Assembly (NCBI GenBank): GCA_029298735.1
Contig: JANSLP010000086.1
Location: forward strand, 47,550-111,549
Direction of reading: 5' to 3'
From: Ophiostoma sp. CBS 140.51
Taxonomy: Eukaryota > Ascomycota > Sordariomycetes > Ophiostomatales > Ophiostomataceae
Length of the DNA: 64,000 nt
Part shown: positions 54,952-64,000 of the stretch, one piece after another
Layout: the number at the start of each line of letters is the position of its first letter
Position numbering within the stretch: the first letter of the stretch is position 1
Notes under the pieces: model-generated
Database searches by the model: none
Told to the model about the DNA's origin: nothing
What the model saw: the letters and a program-made list of their open reading frames with translations, nothing else
Program-made: the position numbers and the translations under genes

Positions 54952-54983
54952 GATGCGTGTGATCTTAGATGCGTGTGATCTTA
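54952..54983. repeat. Perfect tandem duplication of 16 bp
   Basis: GATGCGTGTGATCTTA occurs twice head to tail (54952-54967 and 54968-54983). The perfect identity implies a recent event. Confidence 0.9.
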
Positions 54984-55091
54984 GCACTGAGCATTGGTAC
55001 GAAGGAACTCACGCGCCGCCGTAACAGCGGAGGCGAGGAACCCTATGTTTCAGTATTACTTTGAAATACCTCTCAGCCACAAAGTTCATTC

Positions 55092-55178
55092 TGCAAAGCC
55101 GCGCAAGCCACGTATCTTTGCCTCAACGTAAAAAGCTGACTACTAAAAACAGCGACACCCATGTCGCCTTTACTGTAT
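55092..55178. repeat. Dispersed repeat copy A
   Basis: Begins TGCAAAGCC and ends with GCGACACCCA, TGTCGCCTTT and ACTGTAT. Copy B at 55771-55857 has the same 9-bp start and a nearly identical 28-bp end over the same 87-bp length; the middle is strongly diverged. Confidence 0.5.
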
Positions 55179-55441
55179 GAAAATACCAGTCATGTTATAA
55201 AGAGCACTTTCCTTTGAGGAAAAGCGATCCTTGCTAGGTGATCAGGGTAGAGGGGGCTTGCTCGGTAAATCAGTGATAAGGTGTAACGGAACTGACCACG
55301 TCAAGTGGTGCTTGGTTTTATATGTATGCAATGAGGGCACAGAAATATTATAGTAAAGGTACTTATATTTCAGACAAGCGGTAACGACTGAGTCTTCTAA
55401 GTTTACTGGGAGGAAGCCTCAGTCTTATATATCTAGCTCAG

Positions 55442-55543
55442 TTCATTCGTGGTTTATACGAGACTTCATTACTCGTATGAACCTTCCTTTACTTCATTCA
55501 TGGTTCATACCGAAATTCATTCCTCATATAAACTTTCTTGCTA
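55442..55543. repeat. Diverged 51-bp tandem pair
   Basis: Copy 1 (55442-55492) and copy 2 (55493-55543) both begin TTCATTC(G/A)TGGTT. They are about 70% identical, and in the better-conserved first 46 positions most differences are C/T or G/A transitions. Confidence 0.65.
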
Positions 55544-55770
55544 TTAGTCCTTTTCTTCTTAGAGCGCCACAGCTTCTTTCAGCCACACTTCGTGCCGGGT
55601 CGTATGTGTTGTCCTGGCCTGCCCTCAAGACCCATGGCGTCCGTTTTCGTAAGAAATCAGTGGCAGTAAGTAGGTCAGGACGTTGTGGAATAGCTCGGGT
55701 GGAGAAAATAGTCTGGCCGTTGTGTTAAAACAATAGTTAACGGTGCTTTGGGGGTACAAAATAAAAGAGG

Positions 55771-55857
55771 TGCAAAGCCACGGTGCGTCCAAAAATAGAC
55801 CCGACTTAAAAAAGTTATCTAACCAAACCGCGACACCCACTTCGCCTTGTACTGTAT
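55771..55857. repeat. Dispersed repeat copy B
   Basis: Partner of the copy at 55092-55178: same orientation, same first nine bases (TGCAAAGCC) and the shared end GCGACACCCA, CTTCGCCTTG, TACTGTAT. Confidence 0.5.
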
Positions 55858-56060
55858 CTTGAATAGAATAAGTACATTGGATTTGTTTGTTTGTTCGCAT
55901 TGTCGCCTCGTCTCGTGCATCGCCATCTTAGCGGGCTTAGACTAAAAAGTGGGGCATAAAATTATCCATCAAAACGTTGCACAATATCCCTCACAATATC
56001 CCTCGTCACACATCACGACACAACTACACTCTCTCATTCACAACTTCGCAGTCGCCCAAA

Positions 56061-57056
56061 ATGTCATCCACCGCCACAGTTGTCACACACCTCCAGTCGC
56101 TCCTTGAGGGCTCAACCTCGGAGCGCACAGCACTGGCCACGTCTGTACTGCCCGCCCTCCTTGACAGCATCGCTGCCGTCGCTTCGGCCCTCAAAGCTGC
56201 TCACCATGTCGCCCTTGCTGGCGGCACCAACGCCTTTGGCGACGACCAATTGAACGTCGATGTCATCGCTGAGAACCTTATTCGTGAATCTCTCGCACGC
56301 TGCCCGACAGTCGCCACGGCCAGCTCCGAGGAAGACCCGATTGAGCGGTCGGTCTCGTCAGTCTCGGCCTCCTCACCCGAGACGTACACCGTCGCCTTTG
56401 ACCCTCTTGATGGCAGCTCCATTATTGCACCAAACTGGACTGTAGGTACCATTGCTGGCGTCTGGGACGGTGCCACCGCCATTGGTTCGAAACCTGCCGA
56501 CGCCCAAATCGTCTCGGTGCTCGGTGTCTACGGACCACGCACGACGGCTCTCGTCGCTCTGCGCGTCCCGGGCACCAGAGCCGTGTGCATCGACCTGGGA
56601 TACACGGACACCACTAAGACGTGGGAGATTGTCCACCCAGAGGTTGAGCTCGCAACAGAGTCTCGCACAAAGTACTTTGCCCCGGCCAACATCCGTGCCG
56701 CCGCCGAGTTTCCGAGCTACAACAACCTCATCTCGCACTACATCACCACAAAGTACACGCTGCGTTACTGCGGTGGCCTGGTGCCCGATTTGGTGCACAT
56801 CCTCACAAAAAAGCACGGCATCTACCTGTCCCCCGTCACCGCCACCAGCAAGGCCAAGCTGCGCCGACTGTACGAGCTGTGTCCCGTGGGGCTGGTGCTC
56901 GAGTGTGTTGGTGGCAAGGCCGTGGACCCGGTGACGGGCGTTTCTGTGCTTGAAATGCCGCTGGCCGACACGGACGAGCGCGGCGGACTGGTGTGCGGAA
57001 CGGCCGAGGAGGTAGACAAGGCAATGTACTGGCTGTCGGGGCGGGCGAGTAGCTGA
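56061..57056 (+). CDS. Class I FBPase/SBPase-family phosphatase (sedoheptulose-bisphosphatase-like)
   Basis: 331 residues from the ATG at 56061 (CCCAAAATGTC), intronless. The metal-binding signature is near residues 113-120, FDPLDGSSII, followed by NWTVGTIAGVWDG. Earlier, TNAFGDDQLNVDVIAENLI and ASSEEDP supply the first metal ligands. Later, YTLRYCGGLVPDLVHILTKKHGIYLSP and LRRLYELCPVGLVLECVGGKA complete the fructose-1,6-bisphosphatase fold. The FGDxQLxVD pattern fits sedoheptulose-1,7-bisphosphatase better than classical gluconeogenic FBPase. This would feed the non-oxidative pentose phosphate route by making sedoheptulose-7-phosphate. Yeast uses an unrelated enzyme (Shb17). Substrate assignment is inferred from motif style only. 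Confidence 0.8.
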   Translation: MSSTATVVTHLQSLLEGSTSERTALATSVLPALLDSIAAVASALKAAHHVALAGGTNAFGDDQLNVDVIAENLIRESLARCPTVATASSEEDPIERSVSSVSASSPETYTVAFDPLDGSSIIAPNWTVGTIAGVWDGATAIGSKPADAQIVSVLGVYGPRTTALVALRVPGTRAVCIDLGYTDTTKTWEIVHPEVELATESRTKYFAPANIRAAAEFPSYNNLISHYITTKYTLRYCGGLVPDLVHILTKKHGIYLSPVTATSKAKLRRLYELCPVGLVLECVGGKAVDPVTGVSVLEMPLADTDERGGLVCGTAEEVDKAMYWLSGRASS

Positions 57057-57705
57057 ATGAATCAGAAGAGTCATTTGATAGGCTAGAATAGAAGGGCTAC
57101 GAGGACTTAGAACATATACACACACACATTATACCCGCTGATTAACTTTATTGACATCCCTCGCTTTGTAAACGGGACGGACCCGTGCCGGTCTTACTAG
57201 ATTACATCAAGCTATATCAGGTACGAAATACAACACATTTTAGGCTATGTGAACCAACAGACATAAACGTAAAAGCAAACGGCCGAGGCATGATATTAGC
57301 CAGCGGCAAATCTGCATTTCATCTACTCTCATCGCCCCTGCTGTCGTCTCTGCCTTTGCACTCATTTTGCTTCTCACTTGGCAACTGCCGCGAAACCATG
57401 CAATCCATCGATCCATCTGCCCGTAAACCTTCCATCTGCGCGTCGACCCTGTTCTTCAGCCGCGTCTCTTGTCCTTCGGGTGTCTGTTGGTTTTAGCGTG
57501 CAACACAATCGATTGCTCGGCTGCACGACGTTTATACATCAATTTATAATACAACTGCATGACTATATATTACCTGTCTCTGATTTCTCACTGCCGTATG
57601 CAGCCTATCATATTTTCTAGCCTCTTCCTTTCCCTGTAGGTTTTTGTTAATCTTTTTACTTCCTCTTTTCCAACTCTTTTCCAACTTCTCAACTCTCACG
57701 CAAAC
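57057..57705. other. Intergenic region
   Basis: Contains a CT-rich leader with a TTTTCCAACT tandem (57667-57689) before the next start; no gene is seen. Confidence 0.5.
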
Positions 57706-58749
57706 ATGCACATCTCTTCAGTAAAGCCGTGGGGCCTCATAACCGCTTATCTTCTCTCCAGTGCCATTCACAATCACATTGCAGCAGCAGACGATACCTT
57801 CCCACAGCAGGTCCAAATAAGCCTCGTCTTTCCACGCAACGAGACCTATGATATATCCTCGGGTGTTCTGCCCCTGATTTTTGCCATCTCCAATACGCAT
57901 TATGCCAATTCCTTGCGGCCCTCAATCGGCATTCGTGTCTTCAACGAGACCGATCCCAACCCCAAGACACCATCCTATGAACTGGGTTCCATGAACCTGT
58001 TGGATTTGGAACAACCCTGGAATATACCGATGAGCACCACTCACAGCGACGACGACACCACCTACTTACACTATCCCGCCTTGAACGTGACGGGGCGGGA
58101 GGGGACCTGGCTGTTCGGGTACTATATCGATGTCACGGGGGTCGTGCCTGGTCGCACGACGCTTAATTCACAAGAATCCCACATCCTCACGAGCTCCGGC
58201 AGCATCGTCTTTACCACCACCCGCAATGGCGCTGCCGGCGCCGTCTCATCGCTGGATGCCGACGGACTGGTCCCGGGCACCGCCAACACATCGTGCGCGG
58301 CTGTGCCATTTTCACAGTCCATAACGCTTACAGACGTGGTGCAGAATCAGACCTGCGAAGGACGGACCCCGTCTAGCTTGGACGACCCCAGCCTGCCGCC
58401 GATTTTCCATTGCCCGGTCCTCGCCAACGACACGCAAATCGTTGTGGCCGACTACGGACATAAACCTTTGCCCGCCTCTGTCAACATGACCACCACAGGA
58501 TCGGGCTGTGCCCCGACCATTGATGCGGCGGTGGCCTCGATGATTGTGTCTAAGTCGGCCAACGACATGGCGTGTTGGGGCCCCAACGCCAATGCTAGTG
58601 TCCAGGCGACCGCATGTCCTCCACCACCTTATCGTGCCAACATGACAAACATGGCCTCGTTGCCCATGGCCGCCCACATCTCTGTGCCGGGCCTGGCTGC
58701 CGTCATGGTCGTCGTCGTGGGTATAACTACAGGCGCATTGTTGCTGTAG
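57706..58749 (+). CDS. Secreted, probably GPI-anchored surface protein (DUF7136-like)
   Basis: 347 residues, intronless. The N-terminus is a signal peptide (ITAYLLSSAIHNHIAAADD). The conserved N-terminal module contains QVQISLVFPRNETYDISSGVLPLIFAISN, which I recognise from uncharacterised fungal secreted proteins (DUF7136). Many N-glycosylation sequons and paired cysteines follow. The C-terminus ends in a hydrophobic tail (LAAVMVVVVGITTGALLL) after a short Ser/Ala/Asn-rich region, the usual GPI-anchor signal. It should sit on the plasma membrane or in the cell wall. The function is unknown. It lies 111 bases upstream of the broken effector-like gene on the same strand. Confidence 0.75.
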   Translation: MHISSVKPWGLITAYLLSSAIHNHIAAADDTFPQQVQISLVFPRNETYDISSGVLPLIFAISNTHYANSLRPSIGIRVFNETDPNPKTPSYELGSMNLLDLEQPWNIPMSTTHSDDDTTYLHYPALNVTGREGTWLFGYYIDVTGVVPGRTTLNSQESHILTSSGSIVFTTTRNGAAGAVSSLDADGLVPGTANTSCAAVPFSQSITLTDVVQNQTCEGRTPSSLDDPSLPPIFHCPVLANDTQIVVADYGHKPLPASVNMTTTGSGCAPTIDAAVASMIVSKSANDMACWGPNANASVQATACPPPPYRANMTNMASLPMAAHISVPGLAAVMVVVVGITTGALLL

Positions 58750-58860
58750 CTGTACGCAGTACGATGAAGAGTACTGTGAAGACTACGATGAAGGATACGA
58801 TGAAGTGAAGGGTGAAATAAGGGGGTCGGGGTCCCGCTGCCCGACTACGTGTCCACCGCC

Positions 58861-59636
58861 ACCATGCACGCCACCCACGGCTGCTACCAGGACCGTCTGT
58901 ACTACCTCATCATGCCCAAGGGTATTGCCGTCAATTGCGACCAATCTCTCTGCAACCTCGGCACCTGCAGCCCCGGCGACTGCCACCAGACCCCGTTTGT
59001 CGCCCCAACGGGCCTCGACCGCTTGGTCCCGGGCAATATCTGGGGTGGACTATCCCACCAGGATCTGATCACAGGCGCCGTGCGCACGTACCAGCAAAAC
59101 AACCGCCAAAACGGCGGCGGGCCGGCCGACATGACCAACCGCGGCACCATGCTGGACCTTTTGGGGGCGACTTCACCACGCCCGGCGTCATCCGCATCCC
59201 CGTGTGCTCGGCCGACATGGCCCACAAGGCCGGGGAACTGGGGCTGTCACCCAACACCACCCCGGACTACCCCTGTGCATCGCCACCCACCACCGCCAGC
59301 GACTGTGGCGACTCGTCCTTTGTCAACCAGACCAGCAACGCCTCACCGCCCGTCGCTGACTGTCTGCAGATTGTCAAGAACATCGAGGGCACCGTGGGCG
59401 ACTACCTTGTCAGTGCCGACCAGCGCGGGATTCTGTCCGCCGGCCTGTGTGTCTTTGGTGTCCAGGTAATGAAGCGCATAAAGGGCTTGACGACGACCCA
59501 TATCACCAACCAGGACGTAATCGACCTCATCCACGACGCCGTGGCCCGGTTTGGTGGCTCCGGAAAGATTGGCGCCAAAGGCACCGTGACGTGCTGCAGC
59601 TATACGATCGAATGGGGCATTTACCACACTAAGTAA
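58861..59636 (+). pseudogene. Hce2-type (Ecp2-like effector) gene remnant, frameshifted and 5'-truncated
   Basis: The first part has a cysteine-rich region (CNLGTCSPGDC) like that found in C-terminal parts of fungal killer-toxin-type chitinases. The last 90 residues resemble the Hce2 domain (homologues of the Cladosporium Ecp2 effector, a putative necrosis-inducing factor), with DVIDLIHDAVARFGG and IGAKGTVTCC as landmarks. The two parts lie in different reading frames, and the change falls in the T/G homopolymer run at about 59159-59167. There is no signal peptide: only about 50 bases separate the ATG from an in-frame stop upstream (58813). Missing secretion signal, missing upstream domains and the frame break together make this a remnant. 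A sequencing error in the homopolymer would not restore the missing 5' part. Confidence 0.65.
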
Positions 59637-61539
59637 CACTTTAAAAAAGAAAAGGTACGCGTGGGTTACAGTGACGAGAGTCTCCAACAGTGGAAGCATA
59701 TTCGCTGACCGGGTTGAAGCAAATATGACCCGACACAGGTGGCGTCTAAAATATAATCATTTTTTTAAATAAAAAAAAACGTTTTTCTGGGGATGGGGCT
59801 GATATGCAATACACACAAAGATACATAAAATTCACAAAGTCATCAACGCACACCTCGCTATTCGAGTTCCCGGCATTCACATTGACGGAATCTTCTGCTG
59901 TCGATATCCGGCTGTCCTGAAGCCTAGTAAATGCGCCTCCAAGATACCAGTGGCTTACCACCCGTGATATCAGCATCCTGTTATTCCGAAGACATCGTCA
60001 AAGTCGCTTTTACAAAATAAGCCTCCTCCACGCTGTGTCCACAAAGAGGAGCCAAGACGGCCAAGTAGGCAGGCATATCAATGCATTGTCTTTGGGTTAG
60101 TGCCATACGTCGTGCAGCCTCTCGCCTGTCGTATCTTTAGAACAGCGTCTCCAAGATGCTTCCCCGGCCTTATCACACGCTCATGCGCCCTAGACAGCTG
60201 GGGGGCCAGGCGGCCTGGGAAAATAGCCCAAAGCAGTCTGGCGGGCGCTTTTCCACATTTTTTAGACGACTGTTTCCTCTCCTCCCGGATCGCTGCCACG
60301 TTATCTCCCCTAAGACTAGTCGGACTGTCAAAATGGCGCCTGTCTGGTTGGAAGTGGTAGCGCCGGTGGGGCACGTTGTGGTCCGTATACTTGCCCGATT
60401 CGGCATAGCCAAGACGAACAATCAACATCCGGAGAGAGGAGGGGGAGGTAGGGACCTATCTGATTTTCGAATGTAGGAACGGGGTAGGGGGTCCGTAGTG
60501 TTGAGGAGCTTGGGATCCTGTGCAGCGGGGGGATTTACATCGAATGCCGTTGTATGTCGTCTCAGTCTTCCTCAAGTCTGACTCGTGCAGCGGTCTTCAC
60601 AGGCTTTCACTGGCTTTACTGCCCTTCACCTCTTCAACTCTCGCTCCTCTTCCTATTTTCAACTGTCGCTGGTGACCACAAGCAGCCCCCAATTGCCGGT
60701 CTACACCCAGCGGTCCAGCACACAACCGCTATGACAGTCTGATCCTGGCTGTACGGGCTGTCTTTGAGTCCACCATTTTCTTTGTTTTCTTCTCCATTTG
60801 CCTCCCATCACACGGCTATCGTCGAGTCGTGGACGCCCCCGACTCACCATCCCCATCCTTCTACTGCCTCCTCTTTCTGTCCACTGCCATTGGGCTTGCC
60901 CCTTCCTTCCGGCCATCCACCCCCAGGAATCTGTTATTTTGGGCTGTTTGTTGGGTCCATTCAGTTTCGGGCCATTGGGACTAACACGATATCACACGAC
61001 CTGGAGGCTGTTCTCTCCCTAAATTTGGGGAGGTAACACATTCGGCTCTGTTGCTTTCCTGTTATCAATATTTATTCTCCATTGGGCTGAGTGAACTGGG
61101 TGTCTCGTTTATTGGCACGAGCTTCTTGTTCCCACCGTTCTGCCCCAGCACTTTGTCTATTATTGATTCCCTTTTATCCCATTGGCGGTCGATGCTCGCC
61201 GTGTGTACGTCTTTGATATAGGACACTGCGACCTCATCTTACACGGTCCTTGCACTCTTTCTACACCTCCCTCCCACTATAATACCACTTACAGAAATCT
61301 TGCATATATCGCACACATCAGAGGCACAGACTTATATATATTTCCTTCATCCCGTCGTCCCATCGCCACCATTCCTTGACGATCCCCCTCAGGCGAGCCT
61401 CTCCAATACCACAACACAGCTTCCTTCTCCATCTCTTTCATCCTCTCATTGTACATTTGATTTATTCTCTTTCTCTCTTCCTCTCTTGCCTCTTCCTATA
61501 TTCCCCTTCTCACTCGACAACTCCCTCCCTCCGTTCAAG
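59637..61539. other. Gene-free stretch, about 1.9 kb, with pyrimidine-rich leader
   Basis: No coding sequence supported. The final 200 bases before 61540 are strongly C/T-rich (TCTCTTTCTCTCTTCCTC-type), consistent with a permease leader; an in-frame extension to 61300 is low-complexity and not credible protein. Confidence 0.5.
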
Positions 61540-63406
61540 ATGGCCCTCACATCCGATGATGTCGGCCTGGCCAAGCTCGGCAAGAAGCAGGAAATGAAAC
61601 GTCGTTTCGGCTTCTGGTCCTTGCTTGGTTTCGCCACTTCTGAGCTCATCATCTGGGAGGCCGTGCTGTCCCTGCTCAGTCTCGGCTTCACCAACGGTGG
61701 CCCTGCCGGTCTGGTCTACGGCTACATCATCTCGTGGCTGTCTTCCATGTCTGTCTACCTCGTCATCTCTGAGCTGGCGTCCATGGCACCCATTGCCGCC
61801 GGCCAGTACTACTGGGTCTTTATGCTCGCGCCCAACGGTTACCGCGAGTTTGCCAGTTATCTGATTGGCTGGCTGACGTCCATGGCCTGGATCTCCACCA
61901 TTGCCACGGACTGCATCTACGGCGGCACCATTCTCCAGGGCCTCATGATCCTGCGGGACCCCAGCTACGCCGAACGCGCTCAGCGGTGGCAGGGCACGCT
62001 GTTTGCGTGGGCCATGATCTTCTCGGCCATTTTGATCAACGCCATCATCCCCGGCTCTCAGCCTAAGTTTGAGATTGGCACCATTATGCTGCACGTTGCC
62101 GGCTTCTTCACTGTTGTGGGCTGCCTCTGGGCCTATGGCGAGCACTCCACGTCGTCCTTTGTCTTTACCACCAGCATCAACGAGGGCGGCTGGCCCACCC
62201 AGGGCCTGTCTTATCTGGTCGGCTACGTCGGCTGCGTCTCCAACTTTGTCGGTGCCGACTGCAGTGTCCACATGGCCGAGGAGGTCGACCGTCCCTCACG
62301 CAACGTGCCCTTAGCCATCATGACCAGTCTGGTCTTCAACGGTATCATTGGTCTCACCATGATGCTGACTCTCCTCTACAACGTCGGCGATGTCGATTCA
62401 GTCCTCAACTCAGCCACTGGCTACCCATTCCTCCAGGTGTTTTACAACGCCCTCAAGAGCGTGCCCGGCGCTGTGGCTCTCGGTGCCGTCACTCTGGCCC
62501 TGACTTGGTCCTGTGCCATTGGTATCCTGACCACCGCCTCGCGCATGTCCTGGTCCTTTGCTCGCGATCGCGGCGCGCCCTTTAGCGACACTCTGCGCAA
62601 GGTCGACAAGCGCAACCAGGTGCCCATCAATGCCATTCTGGTCGTCGGTGCTTGTTCGGCTGTCATTTGTCTGATTTATGTTGGCTCCTCGGCCGCGTTT
62701 AACGACGTCGTCTCGCTCAATATTACCGGCTTCTACGGCTCCTACTTTGTGCCCTCGGCCTTTCTCCTCTATCGCCGCATCAAGGGCCAGACTAGTTGAA
62801 GCAAAACTATAAGGTATCATTCCTATTAAATTATTAATTAATATAAAGATAAATAATGTATAAATAAATGGGAAATATATTTGACCTTTTTTAGGGTTTA
62901 TTTGATTTGTAACTAAGCCCTACCCGGGCAAGGCCTCGACATCGGTCGATCCCGAAGAGGTGCCCGAGAAGGTCTTGGCCGGTGGTCCTGCTGGCAGTGA
63001 TGCCGATGGCGACGCTGACATTGCCGATGCCCCCGAGAAGAGTGCCATCACTGGGAGTAACAAGGTGGACTTGGCTACTGCCCAGACCTCCCCAAGCTTC
63101 GCCGACGGTACCGTCGCTGCCCTCGAAATCATTGCCGAAGACCACTCCTGGGGCTGGTTCCATGTCCCCGGCTGGCTCGGTATTGCCAACAACATTTACG
63201 CCTGCTGCTACATGGTCTTTGTCATCTTCTTCTCCCTCTGGCCCTCCGAGTACCACCCAAACGCCCAGACCATGAACTACAGCATTGTCGTTACTTCGGG
63301 TGTCTTGATCTTCAGTCTCATCTGGTACTTTATCCGTGCCCGCAAGGAGTACCACGGTCCCATCATCGACTCTGAGGTGGCCGCCATTGTTGTGCAGACC
63401 CATTAA
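61540..63406 (+). CDS. Amino-acid/GABA/choline-type permease (APC superfamily) with interrupted C-terminus
   Basis: Main exon from ATG 61540. It reads KRRFGFWSLLGFATSELIIWEA, then SELASMAPIAAGQYYWV, then SNFVGADCSVHMAEEVDRPSRNVPLAI, SRMSWSFARDRGAPFSD and YGSYFVPSAFLLYRRIKG, as in fungal GABA/choline/amino-acid permeases. It stops at TGA 62797-62799. The missing last two helices are encoded downstream (WGWFHVPGWLGIANN, then MNYSIVVTSGVLIFSLIWYFIRARKEYHGP) ending at TAA 63404-63406. An AT-rich block of about 120 bases separates them. Joining at the obvious acceptor (AACTAAG, 62917) does not keep the frame with any GT donor near 62795; an acceptor at 62957 does (567 residues) but would skip apparently coding sequence (YPGKASTSVDPEE). 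The junction is therefore unresolved. Confidence 0.75.
62800..62917. other. AT-rich block inside the permease gene (intron or insertion)
   Basis: About 118 bases of very high A+T content between GC-rich permease-coding sequence on both sides. It has a possible donor (GTATCA, 62814) and an acceptor-like end (TAACTAAG), so it is intron-like, but the exact splice cannot be fixed in frame. Confidence 0.5.
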
Positions 63407-63821
63407 GGCGTGGTTGTATATCGATGCCAAGCTGTATGGGAGAGAATGGCTCTCCAGTGTAGACTATTATTTCACAATTCTTTCTTGTGTCGGACAATCC
63501 GACCGAGCTATCTATCTCTATAGCTTTTCTTTACTACTGTTCATTGGTCGTTATCACTTCCATCATTGTCCATTATGTTTTAAAACTGACAGAGTATCTG
63601 CGTTATCTTAATGGCCATTCTTTCATCTGCGTATAGCTTCTGCTGGTATCAGCCAGACCATTCCGATGAATTCCTGGGTGTTTATTCCTTATATTGTGGC
63701 CGGACATATCTCGGCATGTCTTCTTTCCCCATTGCCGCCTGTGTATAACTTCTCAAGATATAGTTGCTATTAGCAAAGGCACTCTTTTATTCAAAAACTC
63801 TGACTGAAAACTCAAGTATAC
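63407..63821. other. Convergent intergenic gap
   Basis: AT-rich 3' flanks of two converging genes; nothing else seen. Confidence 0.5.
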
Positions 63822-64000
63822 TCATATGCTTAAGTTACATCTCTCGTAGTTGAAAGATTTAGTGTATGCTATCGAGATCGCATAAATCAACAACAGAAAG
63901 TTGCCGCCAGCGTCTCCATCGTCGGGCGAGTAGACGGCTTCGTTGCAGAGCTGCGCCATCTTCTTGAAGAAACGGCGCCACTCCAGCGGGTCACCCTTGA
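63822..64000 (-). CDS. Partial C-terminal coding end (runs off right edge)
   Basis: The minus-strand frame open from the window edge reads GDPLEWRRFFKKMAQLCNEAV, then YSPDDGDAGG, and ends at TGA 63824-63822. The first 35 residues look like genuine charged helical protein with GC-rich codon use. The last 25 residues (YAISIAYTKSFNYE) are in AT-rich sequence and could be intron or 3' UTR. No family is recognised. Confidence 0.4.
   Translation of the reverse strand, partial: KGDPLEWRRFFKKMAQLCNEAVYSPDDGDAGGNFLLLIYAISIAYTKSFNYERCNLSI

Larger units (their letters stand above)
54061..56060. other. Gene-free island of diverged repeats, about 2 kb
   Basis: No supportable coding sequence. It carries a tandem 16-bp duplication, a diverged 51-bp tandem pair and a dispersed 87-bp pair (listed separately). 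AT content is higher than in neighbouring genes. It looks like old, mutated repetitive DNA next to a rapidly evolving NLR gene. Confidence 0.5.

Noticed and set aside
54733..54978. 81-residue frame in the repeat island
   Set aside because: No domain; ends in the 16-bp tandem duplication, so coding is unlikely.
61300..61539. In-frame extension of the permease
   Set aside because: Low-complexity Pro/Ser/Leu string from pyrimidine-rich leader; family N-terminus fits ATG 61540.
1..64000. CRISPR arrays, prophage, transposase or reverse transcriptase genes
   Set aside because: None seen; this is eukaryotic sequence, and no transposon-encoded enzyme motif was found on either strand.

Overview
This is a window of a filamentous ascomycete (Pezizomycotina) nuclear genome. 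The evidence is short (48-81 nt) GT-AG introns with CTAAC/CTAAT-type branch sites, one or two per gene; Zn(II)2Cys6 transcription factors; secreted CAZymes; a NACHT-ankyrin NLR; and long non-coding gaps with pyrimidine-rich leaders. Gene style and product mix fit Sordariomycetes. A resemblance to Ophiostomatales (Sporothrix-like) is my impression and was not tested.

Layout. 1-13.8 kb: a partial gene at the left edge, a fungal 7-TM protein of unknown function, a membrane-anchored PNGase A-type amidase, a DUF1279/NAT2-like mitochondrial protein, tRNA-Asp, an uncharacterised protein with a duplicated module and an RGG tail, and an APH-like pseudogene. 14.3-24.1 kb: MFS sugar transporter, sulfatase, transcription factor with two tandem Zn2Cys6 domains, and secreted GH3 glycosidase, adjacent to one another and a candidate sulfated-glycan utilisation cluster. 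24.9-31.5 kb: NCS1 nucleobase permease divergent from an NtaA/DszA-type flavin monooxygenase across a GATA-rich shared promoter, then a GFO/IDH/MocA dehydrogenase. 31.9-38.6 kb: HNH nuclease-like protein, calpain-like protease and secreted GH30 enzyme. 40.5-45.8 kb: a tandem NTF2-like protein, a CmcJ/AsaB-type dioxygenase with a stop codon near its expected start, a cupin and a solute-binding-protein-like gene. 46.6-51 kb: an ACR-2-like transcription factor and an aldehyde dehydrogenase. 51.6-56 kb: NLR with a decayed ankyrin tail, then a gene-free stretch of diverged repeats. 56-64 kb: FBPase/SBPase-family phosphatase, a GPI-anchored-type surface protein, a broken Hce2-type effector remnant, an amino-acid permease with an unresolved 3' junction, and a partial gene at the right edge.

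Most genes look like peripheral metabolism and environmental interaction: glycan breakdown and uptake, nitrogen heterocycles, self/non-self recognition and secreted proteins. Several loci are decayed (APH-like, Hce2-like, CmcJ N-terminus, ankyrin tail), as expected of an accessory or subtelomere-like region. I could run no searches; family names come from motif recognition and exon joins were worked out by hand from splice signals and frame.
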